Notes under the pieces: generated by a model | Databases searched by the model: none | What the model was told of the DNA's origin: nothing | Seen by the model: only the letters and a program-made list of their open reading frames with translations | Position numbers and translations under genes: made by a program | DNA from: Streptomyces profundus | GTDB lineage: Bacteria; Actinomycetota; Actinomycetes; Streptomycetales; Streptomycetaceae | Assembly: GCF_020740535.1 (NCBI RefSeq) | Contig: NZ_CP082362.1 | Span: forward strand, 7,589,711 to 7,653,710 | DNA length: 64,000 nucleotides | Direction: 5' to 3' | In this document: piece after piece, positions 9,036 to 18,023 of the stretch | Numbering within the stretch: position 1 is the first letter of the stretch | Layout of the letters: each line of letters opens with the position of its first letter

Positions 9036-10513
9036 CGGCCCGCCTCCCGCTGCTCGCCCCGCGTCCTGCGCCACCATTCCCGGAACGGCTCGGCCGGCAG
9101 CGGAGGCAGATCCCTCGACGCCGTCCACGCCCGCCCGGGACCCGGCAGCCGCCGGGGCTGGAGGCCACGCATCCGGCCCGCCAGCCGCTGCCCCGCGCGC
9201 AGCACCCCCGGATGGTCCAACGTCCACCGCGCGGCCCGCATCGCCGCCCGCTCCGCCGCGTGTCCGCGCGCCGGCCTGATCCGCACCCGCCGCCCGTTCC
9301 GCGTCACCTCACCGCCCTCCACCACCCGCTCCCGCAGATGCACCAGCACCTCCGGAATGTCGATGGCCACCGGACACACCTCGTAACACGCCCCGCAGAG
9401 CGACGAGGCATAGGGCAACGACGCGTCCAACTCGCTGCCCACCCCCCGCAGTTGGGGCGTCAGAATGGCGCCGATCGGCCCCGGGTAGGCCGAGCCGTAG
9501 GCGTGCCCGCCGGCCCGCTCGTACACCGGGCACACGTTGAGACAGGCCGAACAGCGGATACAGCGCAGCGCCTGCCGCCCCACCGTGTCGGCCAGGGTGT
9601 CCGTGCGACCGTTGTCCAACAGCACCAGATGGAAGGCGCGCGGCCCGTCGTCGTCCGTCGTACCCGTCCACATCGACGTGTACGGATTCATCCGCTCGGC
9701 CGTCGACGAGCGCGGCAACAGCTGGAGGAACACCTCCAGATCGCGCCAGCTCGGCACCACCTTCTCGATGCCCACCACCGAGATCAACGTCTCCGGCAGC
9801 GTCAGGCACATCCGGCCGTTGCCCTCGGACTCCACCACCACCATCGTGCCCGTCTCGGCCACCATGAAGTTCGCCCCCGAGACCGCCACCTTCGCGTCCA
9901 GGAACTTCTGCCGCAGATGGAGCCGCGCGGCCTCCGCCAGATCCGCCGGCCGATCCGAGAGACCCTCGGGCGCTGCCCGCCCCCACTCCGCCATCCGCTC
10001 CCGGAAGATGTCGCGGATCTCCGTGCGGTTGCGGTGAATGGCCGGCACCAGGATGTGCGAGGGCAGATCGTCCCCCAACTGCACGATCAGCTCGGCCAGA
10101 TCCGTCTCGTAGGCGCGCACCCCGGCGCGCTCCAACGCGGCGTTCAGCCCGATCTCCTGCGTCGCCATCGACTTCACCTTGACGACCTCGCGCTCCCCGG
10201 TCGCCAGCACGAGATCCGTGACGATCCGGTTGGCCGCCTCGGCGTCCTCGGCCCAGTGCACCTGGCCGCCGGCCGCCGTGACCGCCGCCTCAAGCCGCTC
10301 CAGATAGCCGTCCAGATGCCGCAGCGTCCGATCCTTGATCGCCGCACCGGCCTCCCGCAGCAGCGCCCAGTCCGGCAGCTCCGCCACCGCCCGCGCCCGC
10401 TTGTCGCGGATCGTGTGCGTGGCGTGCGTCAGATTCGCCCGCAGCTGCCCGTCCCGCGTCGCCGAGGCCGCCGCCGTGGGGAAGGCCGGCATCCCCAGAT
10501 ACGTCCCACTCAC
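9032..10513 (-). CDS. lutB: Lactate utilization iron-sulfur protein B (LutB)
   Basis: 493 residues from a GTG at 10513 (VSGTYLGMPAFP), preferred over an ATG at 10573 because GAAGGGA stands 7 bases upstream and family members start this way. The N-terminal LUD domain includes VAETGTMVVVESEGNGRMC. The C-terminal part has two [4Fe-4S] motifs: CIRCSACLNVCPVY and LCGACYEVCPV. It carries electrons in L-lactate oxidation to pyruvate. The 46-base gap to lutA and the ATGA overlap with lutC fit one operon. Confidence 0.9.
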   Translation of the reverse strand: MSGTYLGMPAFPTAAASATRDGQLRANLTHATHTIRDKRARAVAELPDWALLREAGAAIKDRTLRHLDGYLERLEAAVTAAGGQVHWAEDAEAANRIVTDLVLATGEREVVKVKSMATQEIGLNAALERAGVRAYETDLAELIVQLGDDLPSHILVPAIHRNRTEIRDIFRERMAEWGRAAPEGLSDRPADLAEAARLHLRQKFLDAKVAVSGANFMVAETGTMVVVESEGNGRMCLTLPETLISVVGIEKVVPSWRDLEVFLQLLPRSSTAERMNPYTSMWTGTTDDDGPRAFHLVLLDNGRTDTLADTVGRQALRCIRCSACLNVCPVYERAGGHAYGSAYPGPIGAILTPQLRGVGSELDASLPYASSLCGACYEVCPVAIDIPEVLVHLRERVVEGGEVTRNGRRVRIRPARGHAAERAAMRAARWTLDHPGVLRAGQRLAGRMRGLQPRRLPGPGRAWTASRDLPPLPAEPFREWWRRTRGEQREAGR

Positions 10514-10559
10514 CGTGTCGTCCCTTCGCCGCCCGAAGCCGTGGCCCGCACCCGCGCCC

Positions 10560-11312
10560 TCACCACTGCTCATCCTCCGTGCTGGCGAGGATCTCCGCGA
10601 GGTGCACCGGGCGCACCGAAGAACCCAGCCGGGAGAGGGTGCCGCCGATGTGCATCTGGCAGGAGTTGTCCACCGTGCACACCGCCGCCGCCCCGGTCCC
10701 CTCGATATGCCGCGCCTTGTCCGCGCCCATCGCCGCCGACACCGCCTCGTTCTTCATCGCGAACGTGCCCCCGAAACCGCAACACTCCTCGGCGCCCGGC
10801 AGATCCACCAGATCGAGGCCCCGCACCGCCGACAGCAGCCGACGTGGACGCTCACCCAACCCCAGCATCCGCAGCCCGTGACAGGTCGGGTGGTAGGTCA
10901 CCGCATGGGGGTAGTAGGCGCCCACATCTGTCACCCCCAGCACATCGACCAGGAACTCCGTCAGCTCGTAGGTCCTGGGCACCACCGACGCCGCCACCGA
11001 GGCGAGGCCCCGATCCCGCCCCTCCGCCGACGCCCGCGCGCCGATCCTCGGATAGTTGTCCCTGACCATCGCCGCACACGAACCGGAGGGCGTCACGATG
11101 TGGTCGTAGCCGTGGAACGCCCGCGCGAAACGCCGCACCAGCGGCTCCGTCTCCCGGCGGTACCCGGTGTTGAACTGCGCCTGCCCACAACACGACTGCT
11201 CCTCGGGGAAGTCCACCGTCACCCCGAGCCGCTCCAGCAGCGTCACCACCGCCTGGCCGGTCCGGGGGAACAACGTGTCGTTGACACAGGTGACAAAGAG
11301 CGCGACTCGCAT
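10560..11312 (-). CDS. lutA: Lactate utilization protein A (LutA), CCG-domain Fe-S oxidoreductase
   Basis: 250 residues. Two cysteine-rich CCG motifs are present: EEQSCCGQAQFNTGY and GAEECCGFGGTFAMKN. This is the (Fe-S)-binding subunit of the LutABC L-lactate oxidation complex. The ATG follows the rhaB stop with one base between them, so lactate oxidation is transcriptionally tied to rhamnose breakdown: the lactaldehyde made from rhamnose is oxidised to lactate by the upstream dehydrogenase and then to pyruvate here. Confidence 0.9.
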   Translation of the reverse strand: MRVALFVTCVNDTLFPRTGQAVVTLLERLGVTVDFPEEQSCCGQAQFNTGYRRETEPLVRRFARAFHGYDHIVTPSGSCAAMVRDNYPRIGARASAEGRDRGLASVAASVVPRTYELTEFLVDVLGVTDVGAYYPHAVTYHPTCHGLRMLGLGERPRRLLSAVRGLDLVDLPGAEECCGFGGTFAMKNEAVSAAMGADKARHIEGTGAAAVCTVDNSCQMHIGGTLSRLGSSVRPVHLAEILASTEDEQW

Positions 11313-11313
11313 G

Positions 11314-12840
11314 TCAGTCCCTTCCACCGCTGGCGATCCGGTCCGCGGCCCGCCGCCACGCCGTCCCGTCCCCCTCGGGAACGAACCGGCGCAACGGCAG
11401 CGAGGCACGCGGCAACGAGCGTAGCCGTGCCAGCCCGCCCCGCACCGCTCCCGCCGCCCGCGCCTGCACCAGAACGTTGCCCAGCGCGGCGGCCTCCGCC
11501 GGGCCCGCCACCACCGGCAACCCACAGGCGTCCGCCGTCAGCTGACACAGCAACGCGTTGTGCGCGCCGCCGCCCACCACATGCACCGTCGCCACCTCGA
11601 CGCCCGACAGCCGCCGCGCGTCCACCAGCGCAGCGCGGTGCGCCAACGCCAGCGAGTCCAGCACACACCGCACCATCTCGCCCCGGTCCCTGGGCGCCGG
11701 CTGGCCCGTCCGCCGGCACGCGGCGGCGATCCGCGCCGGCATCCCGCCGGGCGCGATGAACTCCGCCGCCCCCGCGTCCACCACCGAACGCAGGCCCGGA
11801 GCCCTCGCCGCCGCGGCCAACAGCGGCCCCAACTCCGGCTCGTCCCCGCCGTCGCCCCAGTCCCGAAGACACTCCTGCAACAGCCACAGACCCATGATGT
11901 TCCGCAGATAGCGCACCGTGCCGTCCACGCCCAACTCGTTGGTGAAGTTGGCCCGCCTGCTCTCCTCGGAGAGCACAGGCGCCGCCAACTCCAGGCCCGC
12001 CAACGACCAGGTGCCCGTGGCCACATAGGCGAACGGGCCCTCCGCGGCCGGCACCCCGGCCACCGCCGACGCCGTGTCGTGCGAACCCACCGCCGTCACC
12101 GGAACCGGCCCCGCCAGACCCGTCTGGGCCAACACCTCGGGCAGCAGCTCGCCCGCCGACTCACCGGGGCGCCGCAGCGGCGGGAACAGGCCCAGATCGA
12201 TCCCCACCGCCTCGGCCACCTCCCGCGCCCAGTCGCCGGTGCGCGGATCGATCAGCTGGGTCGTCGACGCGTTGGTCAGCTCCGTGCCCCGCACCCCCGT
12301 CAGCCAGTACGAGATCAGATCCGGGATCAACAACAGGCTCCGCGCGGCGGCCAACTGCGGCGAATCCCGCGCCGCGACCAACTGGTAGATCGTGTTGAAC
12401 GGCAGATGCTGCAACCCGGTCGCCGCGTACAGCCGCTCCGGCGACACCGCCGACGCCACCCGCTCGGCCGCCCCCGCCGTCCGCTCGTCCCGGTAGTGCA
12501 CCGGATTCCCCAACAGCGCGCCCGAGGCGTCCAGCAGACCGAAGTCCACCGCCCAGGAGTCGACCCCCACCCCCGCCAGCCGCCCCCCACTCCGCCGTCC
12601 CGCCGCCCGCAGCCCTTCCAACACCCCGTGGTAGAGCGCCAGCACATCCCAGTACAGCGTGCCGCCGACCCGCACCGGACGGTTGGCGAAGCGGTGCACC
12701 TCGACCAACGACACCCCGCCCCCGCCCACCTCGCCCAGCATCACCCGCCCGCTGGACGCGCCCAGATCCACGGCGGCGAACGGAGGACCAGCGGCGTCGG
12801 CGGACACCGGGGGAGCGGACAGAGCCGAGGAAGCGGACAC
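11314..12840 (-). CDS. rhaB: Rhamnulokinase
   Basis: 508 residues from a GTG at 12840, supported by GAGGTG 5 bases upstream; a longer open frame to 12927 lacks similarity. FGGY-kinase features: AAVDLGASSGRVMLGE (ATP phosphate-1 loop), GVGVDSWAVDFGLLD, the GSHDTASAVAGVP phosphate-2 block, and VVGGGAHNALLCQLTAD (adenosine motif). It phosphorylates L-rhamnulose at C1 using ATP. A 163-base gap separates it from the aldolase gene upstream. Confidence 0.92.
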   Translation of the reverse strand: MSASSALSAPPVSADAAGPPFAAVDLGASSGRVMLGEVGGGGVSLVEVHRFANRPVRVGGTLYWDVLALYHGVLEGLRAAGRRSGGRLAGVGVDSWAVDFGLLDASGALLGNPVHYRDERTAGAAERVASAVSPERLYAATGLQHLPFNTIYQLVAARDSPQLAAARSLLLIPDLISYWLTGVRGTELTNASTTQLIDPRTGDWAREVAEAVGIDLGLFPPLRRPGESAGELLPEVLAQTGLAGPVPVTAVGSHDTASAVAGVPAAEGPFAYVATGTWSLAGLELAAPVLSEESRRANFTNELGVDGTVRYLRNIMGLWLLQECLRDWGDGGDEPELGPLLAAAARAPGLRSVVDAGAAEFIAPGGMPARIAAACRRTGQPAPRDRGEMVRCVLDSLALAHRAALVDARRLSGVEVATVHVVGGGAHNALLCQLTADACGLPVVAGPAEAAALGNVLVQARAAGAVRGGLARLRSLPRASLPLRRFVPEGDGTAWRRAADRIASGGRD

Positions 12841-13003
12841 GAGACACCTCGTCGAGACGATCGGGAGAGACAGAGGAAACCCGGAGCACCGCGCGCGCGA
12901 CGAACGGGGAACGAACGGGCGGGACACCGCGAGCCCGGGGCAACGGAAGGCGCCGGGCGGACCGGGCCGAGGCCACGGCCACCCGACGCGCCCTCACCGC
13001 GCC

Positions 13004-15061
13004 TCAGCGCAGGAACGCCGCCGCCACCCCGGCGTCCACCGGGATGTGCAACCCCGTGGTGTGGCTCAGATCGCCACCGGTCAACGCGAACACCGCCGCC
13101 GCCACATGCTCGGGCAGCACCTCGCGCTTCAACAACGTCCGCTGCGCGTAGAACTCGCCCAGCCGCTCCTCCTCGACCCCGTACACCGCCGCGCGCTTCG
13201 CCCCCCAACCGCCGGCGAAGATACCCGAACCGCGCACCACACCATCCGGGTTCACCCCGTTCACCCGCACGCCGTGCTCGCCCAACTCGGCCGCCAACAG
13301 CCGCACCTGATGCGCCTGATCCGCCTTGGTCGCCCCGTAGGCGATGTTGTTCGGGCCGGCGAAGACCCCGTTCTTGGACGCCACATACACGATGTCGCCG
13401 CCCATGCCCTGCTCGATCATCACCCGCGCCGCCTCCCGCGACACCAGGAAGGAGCCCCGCGCCATGATGTCGTGCTGCAGGTCCCAGTCGGCGACCGTCG
13501 TCTCCAACAGCGGCTTGGAGATGGAGATCCCGGCGTTGTTCACCACCAGATCCACCCCGCCGAACGCCAACACCGCCGCCCGCACCGCCGCCCGCACCTG
13601 CTCCTCCGAGGTGACGTCCACCGCCACCGCGACCGCCCGGTCGGGCCCACCGACCTCCCTCGCCACCCGCGCCGCCGCCTCGCCGTCCACATCGGCCACG
13701 ACCACGGCCGCGCCCTCGGCCGCCAGCCGCGACACCGTGGCCCGCCCGATGCCCGACCCACCGCCCGTCACCAGCGCCACCCGCGTCGCCAACGGCTTGG
13801 GCGCCGGCATCCGCCGCAGCTTCGCCTCCTCCAACTCCCAGTACTCGATGCGGAACTTCTCCGACTCCTCGATCGGCGCATAGGACGACACCGCCTCGGC
13901 GCCCCGCATCACCTGGATCGCGTTCCCGTAGAACTCGCCCGCCACCCGCGCCGTCTGCTTGTCCTTGCCGAACGAGAACATGCCGACGCCCGGCACCAGC
14001 ACGATCGCCGGATCGGCGCCCCGCATCGCCGGCGACTCCGCCGTGGCATGCCGCTCGTAGTACGCCCGGTACTCCTCCCGGTAGGCCGCGTGCGCCTCCC
14101 GCAGCCGCTCCACCACCCGCGTGAGCGGAGCGTCCGCCGGCAGATCCACCACCAGCGGCCTGACCTTCGTCCGCAGGAAGTGGTCCGGGCACGACGTCCC
14201 CAACGCCGCCAGCCGAGGGTGCTCGGCCCGCGCCAGGAAGTCCAGCACCGCCTCGTCGTCCGTGAAATGCCCCACCTGCGGCCGGTCCGTCGAGGCCAGA
14301 CCCCGGATCAGCGGCGCCAACGCCGCCGCCCGCTCCCGACGTTCGACCTCCGGCAGCGCCTCGTAGCCGGGCAGCACCGCCCCGAACGGCTCCGCCGCGC
14401 CACGCTCGGCCAGAAACGCCTCGGCCGTGCGGATGATGTGCAGCGAGTTGCGCTCGCACTCCTCGCTCGTCGCGCCCCACGCCGTGATCCCGTGCCCGCC
14501 CAGCACACAGCCGATCGCGTCCGGACGCGACCGCCGCACCTCGGCGATGTCAAGACCCAGCTGGAACCCGGGCCGCCGCCACGGCACCCACACCACCGCG
14601 TCCCCGAAGCACGCCCGCGTCAACTCCTCGCCGTCCGCCGCGCAGGCCAGCGCGATCCCCGAGTCCGGATGCAGATGGTCGACATGCGCCGCCTCCACCA
14701 GACCGTGCATCGCCGTGTCGATCGAAGGCGCCGCGCCACCCTTGCCATGCAGGCAGTAGTCGAACGCGGCGACCATCTCGTCCTCGCGCTCCACCCCCGG
14801 ATACACGTCCGCGAGGGCCCGCAGCCGGTCGAGCCGCAGCGCGGCCAGCCCGTCGGCACGCAGCGTCCCCAGATCCCCGCCCGAGCCCTTCACCCACATC
14901 AGCTCCACCGCGCCACCCGTCACCGGATCGTCGACGGTGCCCTTCGCCGAGGTGTTGCCCCCCGCGTAGTTGGTGTTCCTGGGATCGGCGCCCAACCGGT
15001 GCGAACGCGCCAACAGCGCCGCCACCTCGGCCTCGCCCGTCCCGTTCCGTCGCGCACTCAT
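13004..15061 (-). CDS. rhaEW: Bifunctional rhamnulose-1-phosphate aldolase / short-chain (lactaldehyde) dehydrogenase
   Basis: 685 residues with two enzymes in one chain. About 1-400 is a class II aldolase: NYAGGNTSAKG (phosphate loop), HVDHLHPDSGIALA with the metal-binding histidines, and GGHGITAWG. About 425-685 is an SDR: VALVTGGGSGIGRATV (NAD loop), NNAGISISKP, and YGATKADQAHQVR with the catalytic Tyr/Lys. It splits rhamnulose-1-phosphate to DHAP and lactaldehyde and oxidises lactaldehyde to lactate, as described for Bacillus RhaEW. The ATG is 4 bases after the rhaI stop. Confidence 0.9.
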   Translation of the reverse strand: MSARRNGTGEAEVAALLARSHRLGADPRNTNYAGGNTSAKGTVDDPVTGGAVELMWVKGSGGDLGTLRADGLAALRLDRLRALADVYPGVEREDEMVAAFDYCLHGKGGAAPSIDTAMHGLVEAAHVDHLHPDSGIALACAADGEELTRACFGDAVVWVPWRRPGFQLGLDIAEVRRSRPDAIGCVLGGHGITAWGATSEECERNSLHIIRTAEAFLAERGAAEPFGAVLPGYEALPEVERRERAAALAPLIRGLASTDRPQVGHFTDDEAVLDFLARAEHPRLAALGTSCPDHFLRTKVRPLVVDLPADAPLTRVVERLREAHAAYREEYRAYYERHATAESPAMRGADPAIVLVPGVGMFSFGKDKQTARVAGEFYGNAIQVMRGAEAVSSYAPIEESEKFRIEYWELEEAKLRRMPAPKPLATRVALVTGGGSGIGRATVSRLAAEGAAVVVADVDGEAAARVAREVGGPDRAVAVAVDVTSEEQVRAAVRAAVLAFGGVDLVVNNAGISISKPLLETTVADWDLQHDIMARGSFLVSREAARVMIEQGMGGDIVYVASKNGVFAGPNNIAYGATKADQAHQVRLLAAELGEHGVRVNGVNPDGVVRGSGIFAGGWGAKRAAVYGVEEERLGEFYAQRTLLKREVLPEHVAAAVFALTGGDLSHTTGLHIPVDAGVAAAFLR

Positions 15062-15065
15062 CCGC

Positions 15066-16226
15066 TCAGGCCCCCCAACCGGCCTGCTGGCCGCCCACGC
15101 GCTCCGCCACGATCCGCTCCGCCCAGCCCGACCGCCGATAGGCGTCCATCGGATCCGGGTCGAGCCCGCGCTCCTCGCGCCACTCCGCCAGCAGCGGGCG
15201 CACATCCGTGTGATACGCGTCCATCAACACCGCGTTCGCGCCCAGTACGTCACCGGCCGCCTGCGCCACCGCCAGCGCGTCGGCGTCCACCAGCAGCGCC
15301 TTGGCCGTCGCCTCCTGCACGTTCATCACGGAACGGATGATCGCCGGGATCTTGGGCTCGATGTTGTGGCACTGGTCCAACATGAACGCCACCTCGGGAA
15401 CGAACCCGCCGCCGCGCACCACCTCGTACATGATCCGGAAGAGCTGGAACGGATCGGCCGAGCCGACCATCAGATCGTCGTCGGCGTAGAAGCGCGAGTT
15501 GAAGTCGAAACCGCCCAGCTTCCCCTCCCGCAGCAGCGTCGCCACGATGAACTCGATGTTGGTGCCCGGCGCGTGATGCCCGGTGTCCACCACCACCTGC
15601 GCCTTCGGCCCCAGCTTCAGGCAGTGCGCGTAGGCCGTGCCCCAGTCCGGAACATCCGTCATATAGAACGCCGGCTCGAAGAACTTGTACTCCAGCAGCA
15701 TGCGCTGCTCCTCGCCCAACCGCTCGTAGACGGCGGCCAGGGCCTCCGACAGCCGGTCCTGGCGGTTGCGGATGTCGTCCTGCCCCGGGTAGTTGGTGCC
15801 GTCGGAGAACCACAGCTTCAGATCGCGTGACCCGGTGGCGTCCATGATGTCCACGCACTCCAGCAGGTGCGCCAGCGCCTTGCGGCGCACCCCGGCCTCC
15901 GGATGGGTGACGCTGCCCAGCCGGTAGTCGTCCTCCTGGAACACGTTGGAGTTGATCGCGCCAAGACGCAGCCCGCGCTCCCGGGCATGGTCGGCCAACG
16001 CCGCGTAGTCGTCCACCCGGTCCCACGGGATGTGCAGCGCCACGGTGGGCGCGACCCCGGTGTGCCGGTGCACCCGCGCCGCGTCGTCCAACTTCTCCCA
16101 CGGGGTTCTCGGCACGCCCTGTTGGGCGAACACCTTGAAACGGGTGCCGGAGTTGCCGTAGGCCCAGGACGGGGTCTCGATGGCCTGGGAGGACAGGGCC
16201 GCCTTGACGGCGGTGAAGGGGGTCAT
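15066..16226 (-). CDS. rhaI: L-rhamnose isomerase
   Basis: 386 residues of the xylose-isomerase-like TIM-barrel family found in actinobacteria and pseudomonads. Metal- and substrate-site blocks are LLEYKFFEPAFYMTDVPDWG, VVVDTGHHAPGTNIEFIV and LGGFDFNSRFYADDDLMVG. It converts L-rhamnose to L-rhamnulose, the first step of the pathway. It is the promoter-proximal gene of the minus-strand run rhaI-rhaEW-rhaB-lutA-lutB-lutC. Its promoter and operator lie at 16287-16340. Confidence 0.92.
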   Translation of the reverse strand: MTPFTAVKAALSSQAIETPSWAYGNSGTRFKVFAQQGVPRTPWEKLDDAARVHRHTGVAPTVALHIPWDRVDDYAALADHARERGLRLGAINSNVFQEDDYRLGSVTHPEAGVRRKALAHLLECVDIMDATGSRDLKLWFSDGTNYPGQDDIRNRQDRLSEALAAVYERLGEEQRMLLEYKFFEPAFYMTDVPDWGTAYAHCLKLGPKAQVVVDTGHHAPGTNIEFIVATLLREGKLGGFDFNSRFYADDDLMVGSADPFQLFRIMYEVVRGGGFVPEVAFMLDQCHNIEPKIPAIIRSVMNVQEATAKALLVDADALAVAQAAGDVLGANAVLMDAYHTDVRPLLAEWREERGLDPDPMDAYRRSGWAERIVAERVGGQQAGWGA

Positions 16227-16286
16227 GCGATCAGGGCTCCCGTAGCGCGCGGACGAGGTTCTGTTGAACCAGGTCCTCTGCCGTGT

Positions 16287-16300
16287 GTGAATCGTTTCAC
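16287..16300. promoter_or_regulatory. LacI-type operator for the rhaI operon
   Basis: GTGAATCGTTTCAC, a 14-base near-palindrome (12 of 14 positions symmetric), sits just downstream of the -10 box of the leftward promoter, where a bound repressor would block transcription. Its TGAA...TTCA arms match those of the second site at 16453. The LacI gene at 16925 is the likely partner. Confidence 0.65.
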
Positions 16301-16310
16301 TCCACTCTCG

Positions 16311-16340
16311 ACGCTAAGAGCGGAGCGGGAGCGCTGTCAA
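16311..16340 (-). promoter_or_regulatory. Sigma-70-like promoter for rhaI
   Basis: On the minus strand, TTGACA (16335-16340) and TAGCGT (16311-16316, fitting TAnnnT) are separated by 18 bases, a good vegetative-type promoter. The operator begins 10 bases downstream of the -10. Confidence 0.6.
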
Positions 16341-16409
16341 GGGAGCGAGGCGATCCATTCGCCGTCTACCACTGCCTTTTCGAAGCCGGGCATCGACCGT
16401 CGCCCGATC

Positions 16410-16439
16410 TTGACGGTGGACGAGGCGGCTGGCTAGCTT
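16410..16439 (+). promoter_or_regulatory. Sigma-70-like promoter for the rhamnose mutarotase gene
   Basis: TTGACG (16410-16415) and TAGCTT (16434-16439) with an 18-base spacer mirror the spacing of the divergent rhaI promoter. The second operator lies 13 bases downstream. Confidence 0.55.
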
Positions 16440-16452
16440 GCGTCCATCCGCA

Positions 16453-16464
16453 TGAAACCTTTCA
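16453..16464. promoter_or_regulatory. LacI-type operator for the mutarotase gene
   Basis: TGAAACCTTTCA, with perfect 5-base arms around CC, lies between the promoter and the GTG start at 16474. It resembles the site at 16287. Confidence 0.6.
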
Positions 16465-16473
16465 GAGGGCTGG

Positions 16474-16803
16474 GTGATTCCCGTGCAGCGCGTCTGTTTC
16501 CTGTTGAGGGTCCGCGCCGACCGGATCGAGGAGTACCGGGAGCGCCACGCCCATGTCTGGCCGGAGATGTGTGCCGCGCTGTCCGCGAGCGGCTGGCACA
16601 ACTACTCGCTCTTCCTGCGCGAGGACGGGCTCCTCGTCGGCTATCTGGAGACGGAGGACTTCGACGCGGCGCGGCGCGCCATGGACGGGACCGAGGTCAA
16701 CGCGCGCTGGCAGGCCGAGATGGGCGACCTCTTCGAGGCGCTCGACGGGGAACGGCCCGACGAGGCGATGAAGCCGCTCACCGAGGTCTTCCACCTCGCC
16801 TGA
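16474..16803 (+). CDS. rhaM: L-rhamnose mutarotase
   Basis: 109 residues, the usual length. Family blocks: QRVCFLLRVRADRIEEYRER, HAHVWPEMCAALSASGWHNY with the conserved His and the YS pair, and the closing LTEVFHLA. It interconverts the alpha and beta anomers of L-rhamnose to feed the isomerase. Start GTG at 16474 with GAGGG upstream; a second GTG at 16483 is possible. It is divergent from rhaI and shares the control region with it. Confidence 0.92.
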   Translation: MIPVQRVCFLLRVRADRIEEYRERHAHVWPEMCAALSASGWHNYSLFLREDGLLVGYLETEDFDAARRAMDGTEVNARWQAEMGDLFEALDGERPDEAMKPLTEVFHLA

Positions 16804-16865
16804 CCGCCGCGCCGCCCCCGCGCCCCCGCCGCCCCCGGCCCGGGCGGCGCGAAACCACGGCAGCG

Positions 16866-16879
16866 ATGGTGCATACCAT
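16866..16879. promoter_or_regulatory. Inverted repeat upstream of the LacI-type regulator
   Basis: ATGGT and ACCAT arms around GCAT, 45 bases before the regulator's start. It differs in sequence from the two rhamnose operators, so autoregulation through it is only a possibility. Confidence 0.3.
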
Positions 16880-16924
16880 GGCCCCGCGAGACGCGGCGGG
16901 TCACGAGACGAACGGAACACGCAC

Positions 16925-17947
16925 ATGGCGCAGACGGTGGGGATCAAGGAAGTGGCCCGGGCCGCGGGAGTGTCCGTCGGCACCGTCTCCAACGTCATCA
17001 ACCGCCCCCAGATGGTCGCCGAGGAGACCAGGGAACGCGTCCAGGCCGCCATCGTCCAACTCGGCTACGTCCGCAGCGAGTCCGCCCGCCAGCTGCGCGC
17101 CGGGCAGAGCCGCATCATCTCGCTGCTGGTCCTCGACATGGCCAACCCCTTCTTCGTGGACGTCGCCTCAGGTGCCGAACGCGTCGCGCGCGCCGAGAAG
17201 TTGGGCGTGATGCTCTGCAACAGCGCGCAGAGCGTCGCCGAGGAGGCCGACTACCTGTCGCTCTTCGCCGAGCAGCGCGTCCGGGGCGTGCTGATCACCC
17301 CGGCCGACATGAGCGGTCGCAACCTCGCGGAGTTCCGCCGGCACGGGATCCCGTTCGTCTTCGTCGACCGGGTCCTGCCCAGCGCCGAGGGCTGCTCGGT
17401 CTCCGTGGACGACGTGCGCGGCGGCACCCTCGCCGTGCGCCACCTGCTGGAGCAGGGCCACACCTCCGTCGCCTATGTCAGCGGCCCGATGGCGCTCCAG
17501 CAGTGCCGGGACCGCGAGGAGGGCGCCCGGATCGCCCTCGACGAGGCGGGCCTCCCGCCCTCGGCCCTGCACCATGTCGAGGCCGAACGTCTCGACGTCA
17601 CCGCCGGCCGGGACGCCGGCGCCCGCCTCCTGGGGCTCTCCCCACGCCCGTCGGCCGTGTTCTGCGCCAACGACCTGCTGGCGCTCGGCGTCCTCCAGGC
17701 TCTGTTCGCCGCGGGTGTCCGGGTGCCAGAGGAGATGGCCCTGGTGGGCTACGACGACATCGAGTTCGCCGCGGCGGCGGCCGTGCCGCTCACCTCGGTG
17801 CGCCAACCCGCGTTCCGCATGGGTCGGCAGGCGGCCGAGCTGCTGCTGGAGGAGACGGGCGAGGACGCCGGCCTCCACCGTCACCAACGGATCGTCCTGG
17901 ACCCGGAGTTGATCGTCCGCGACTCCAGCCTCCGGCTCCGTCGCTGA
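16925..17947 (+). CDS. LacI-family regulator, probable rhamnose repressor
   Basis: 340 residues. The N-terminal HTH (IKEVARAAGVSVGTVSNVIN) is followed by the hinge helix segment LRAGQSRIISLLV and a periplasmic-binding-protein-type effector domain (FVDRVLPSAEG, VSGPMALQQCRDREEGAR, AVFCANDLLALGVLQ, LVGYDDIEFAAAAAVPLTSV). Position between the mutarotase gene and yjbQ, and TGAA-type palindromes at both rhamnose promoters, make it the likely rhamnose-responsive repressor. The effector is inferred, not seen. Confidence 0.88.
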   Translation: MAQTVGIKEVARAAGVSVGTVSNVINRPQMVAEETRERVQAAIVQLGYVRSESARQLRAGQSRIISLLVLDMANPFFVDVASGAERVARAEKLGVMLCNSAQSVAEEADYLSLFAEQRVRGVLITPADMSGRNLAEFRRHGIPFVFVDRVLPSAEGCSVSVDDVRGGTLAVRHLLEQGHTSVAYVSGPMALQQCRDREEGARIALDEAGLPPSALHHVEAERLDVTAGRDAGARLLGLSPRPSAVFCANDLLALGVLQALFAAGVRVPEEMALVGYDDIEFAAAAAVPLTSVRQPAFRMGRQAAELLLEETGEDAGLHRHQRIVLDPELIVRDSSLRLRR

Positions 17948-18023
17948 CCACCCGCACGCCCGTACCCCGCCGCCATCGGGGCGCCGCGCGCGGCATCGGG
18001 TCCGCGCGGGCGACCATGGGGAC

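Noticed and set aside
12741..14480. 579-codon Gly-rich minus-strand frame
   Set aside because: It is an out-of-frame shadow of the bifunctional aldolase/dehydrogenase gene, with biased low-complexity composition.
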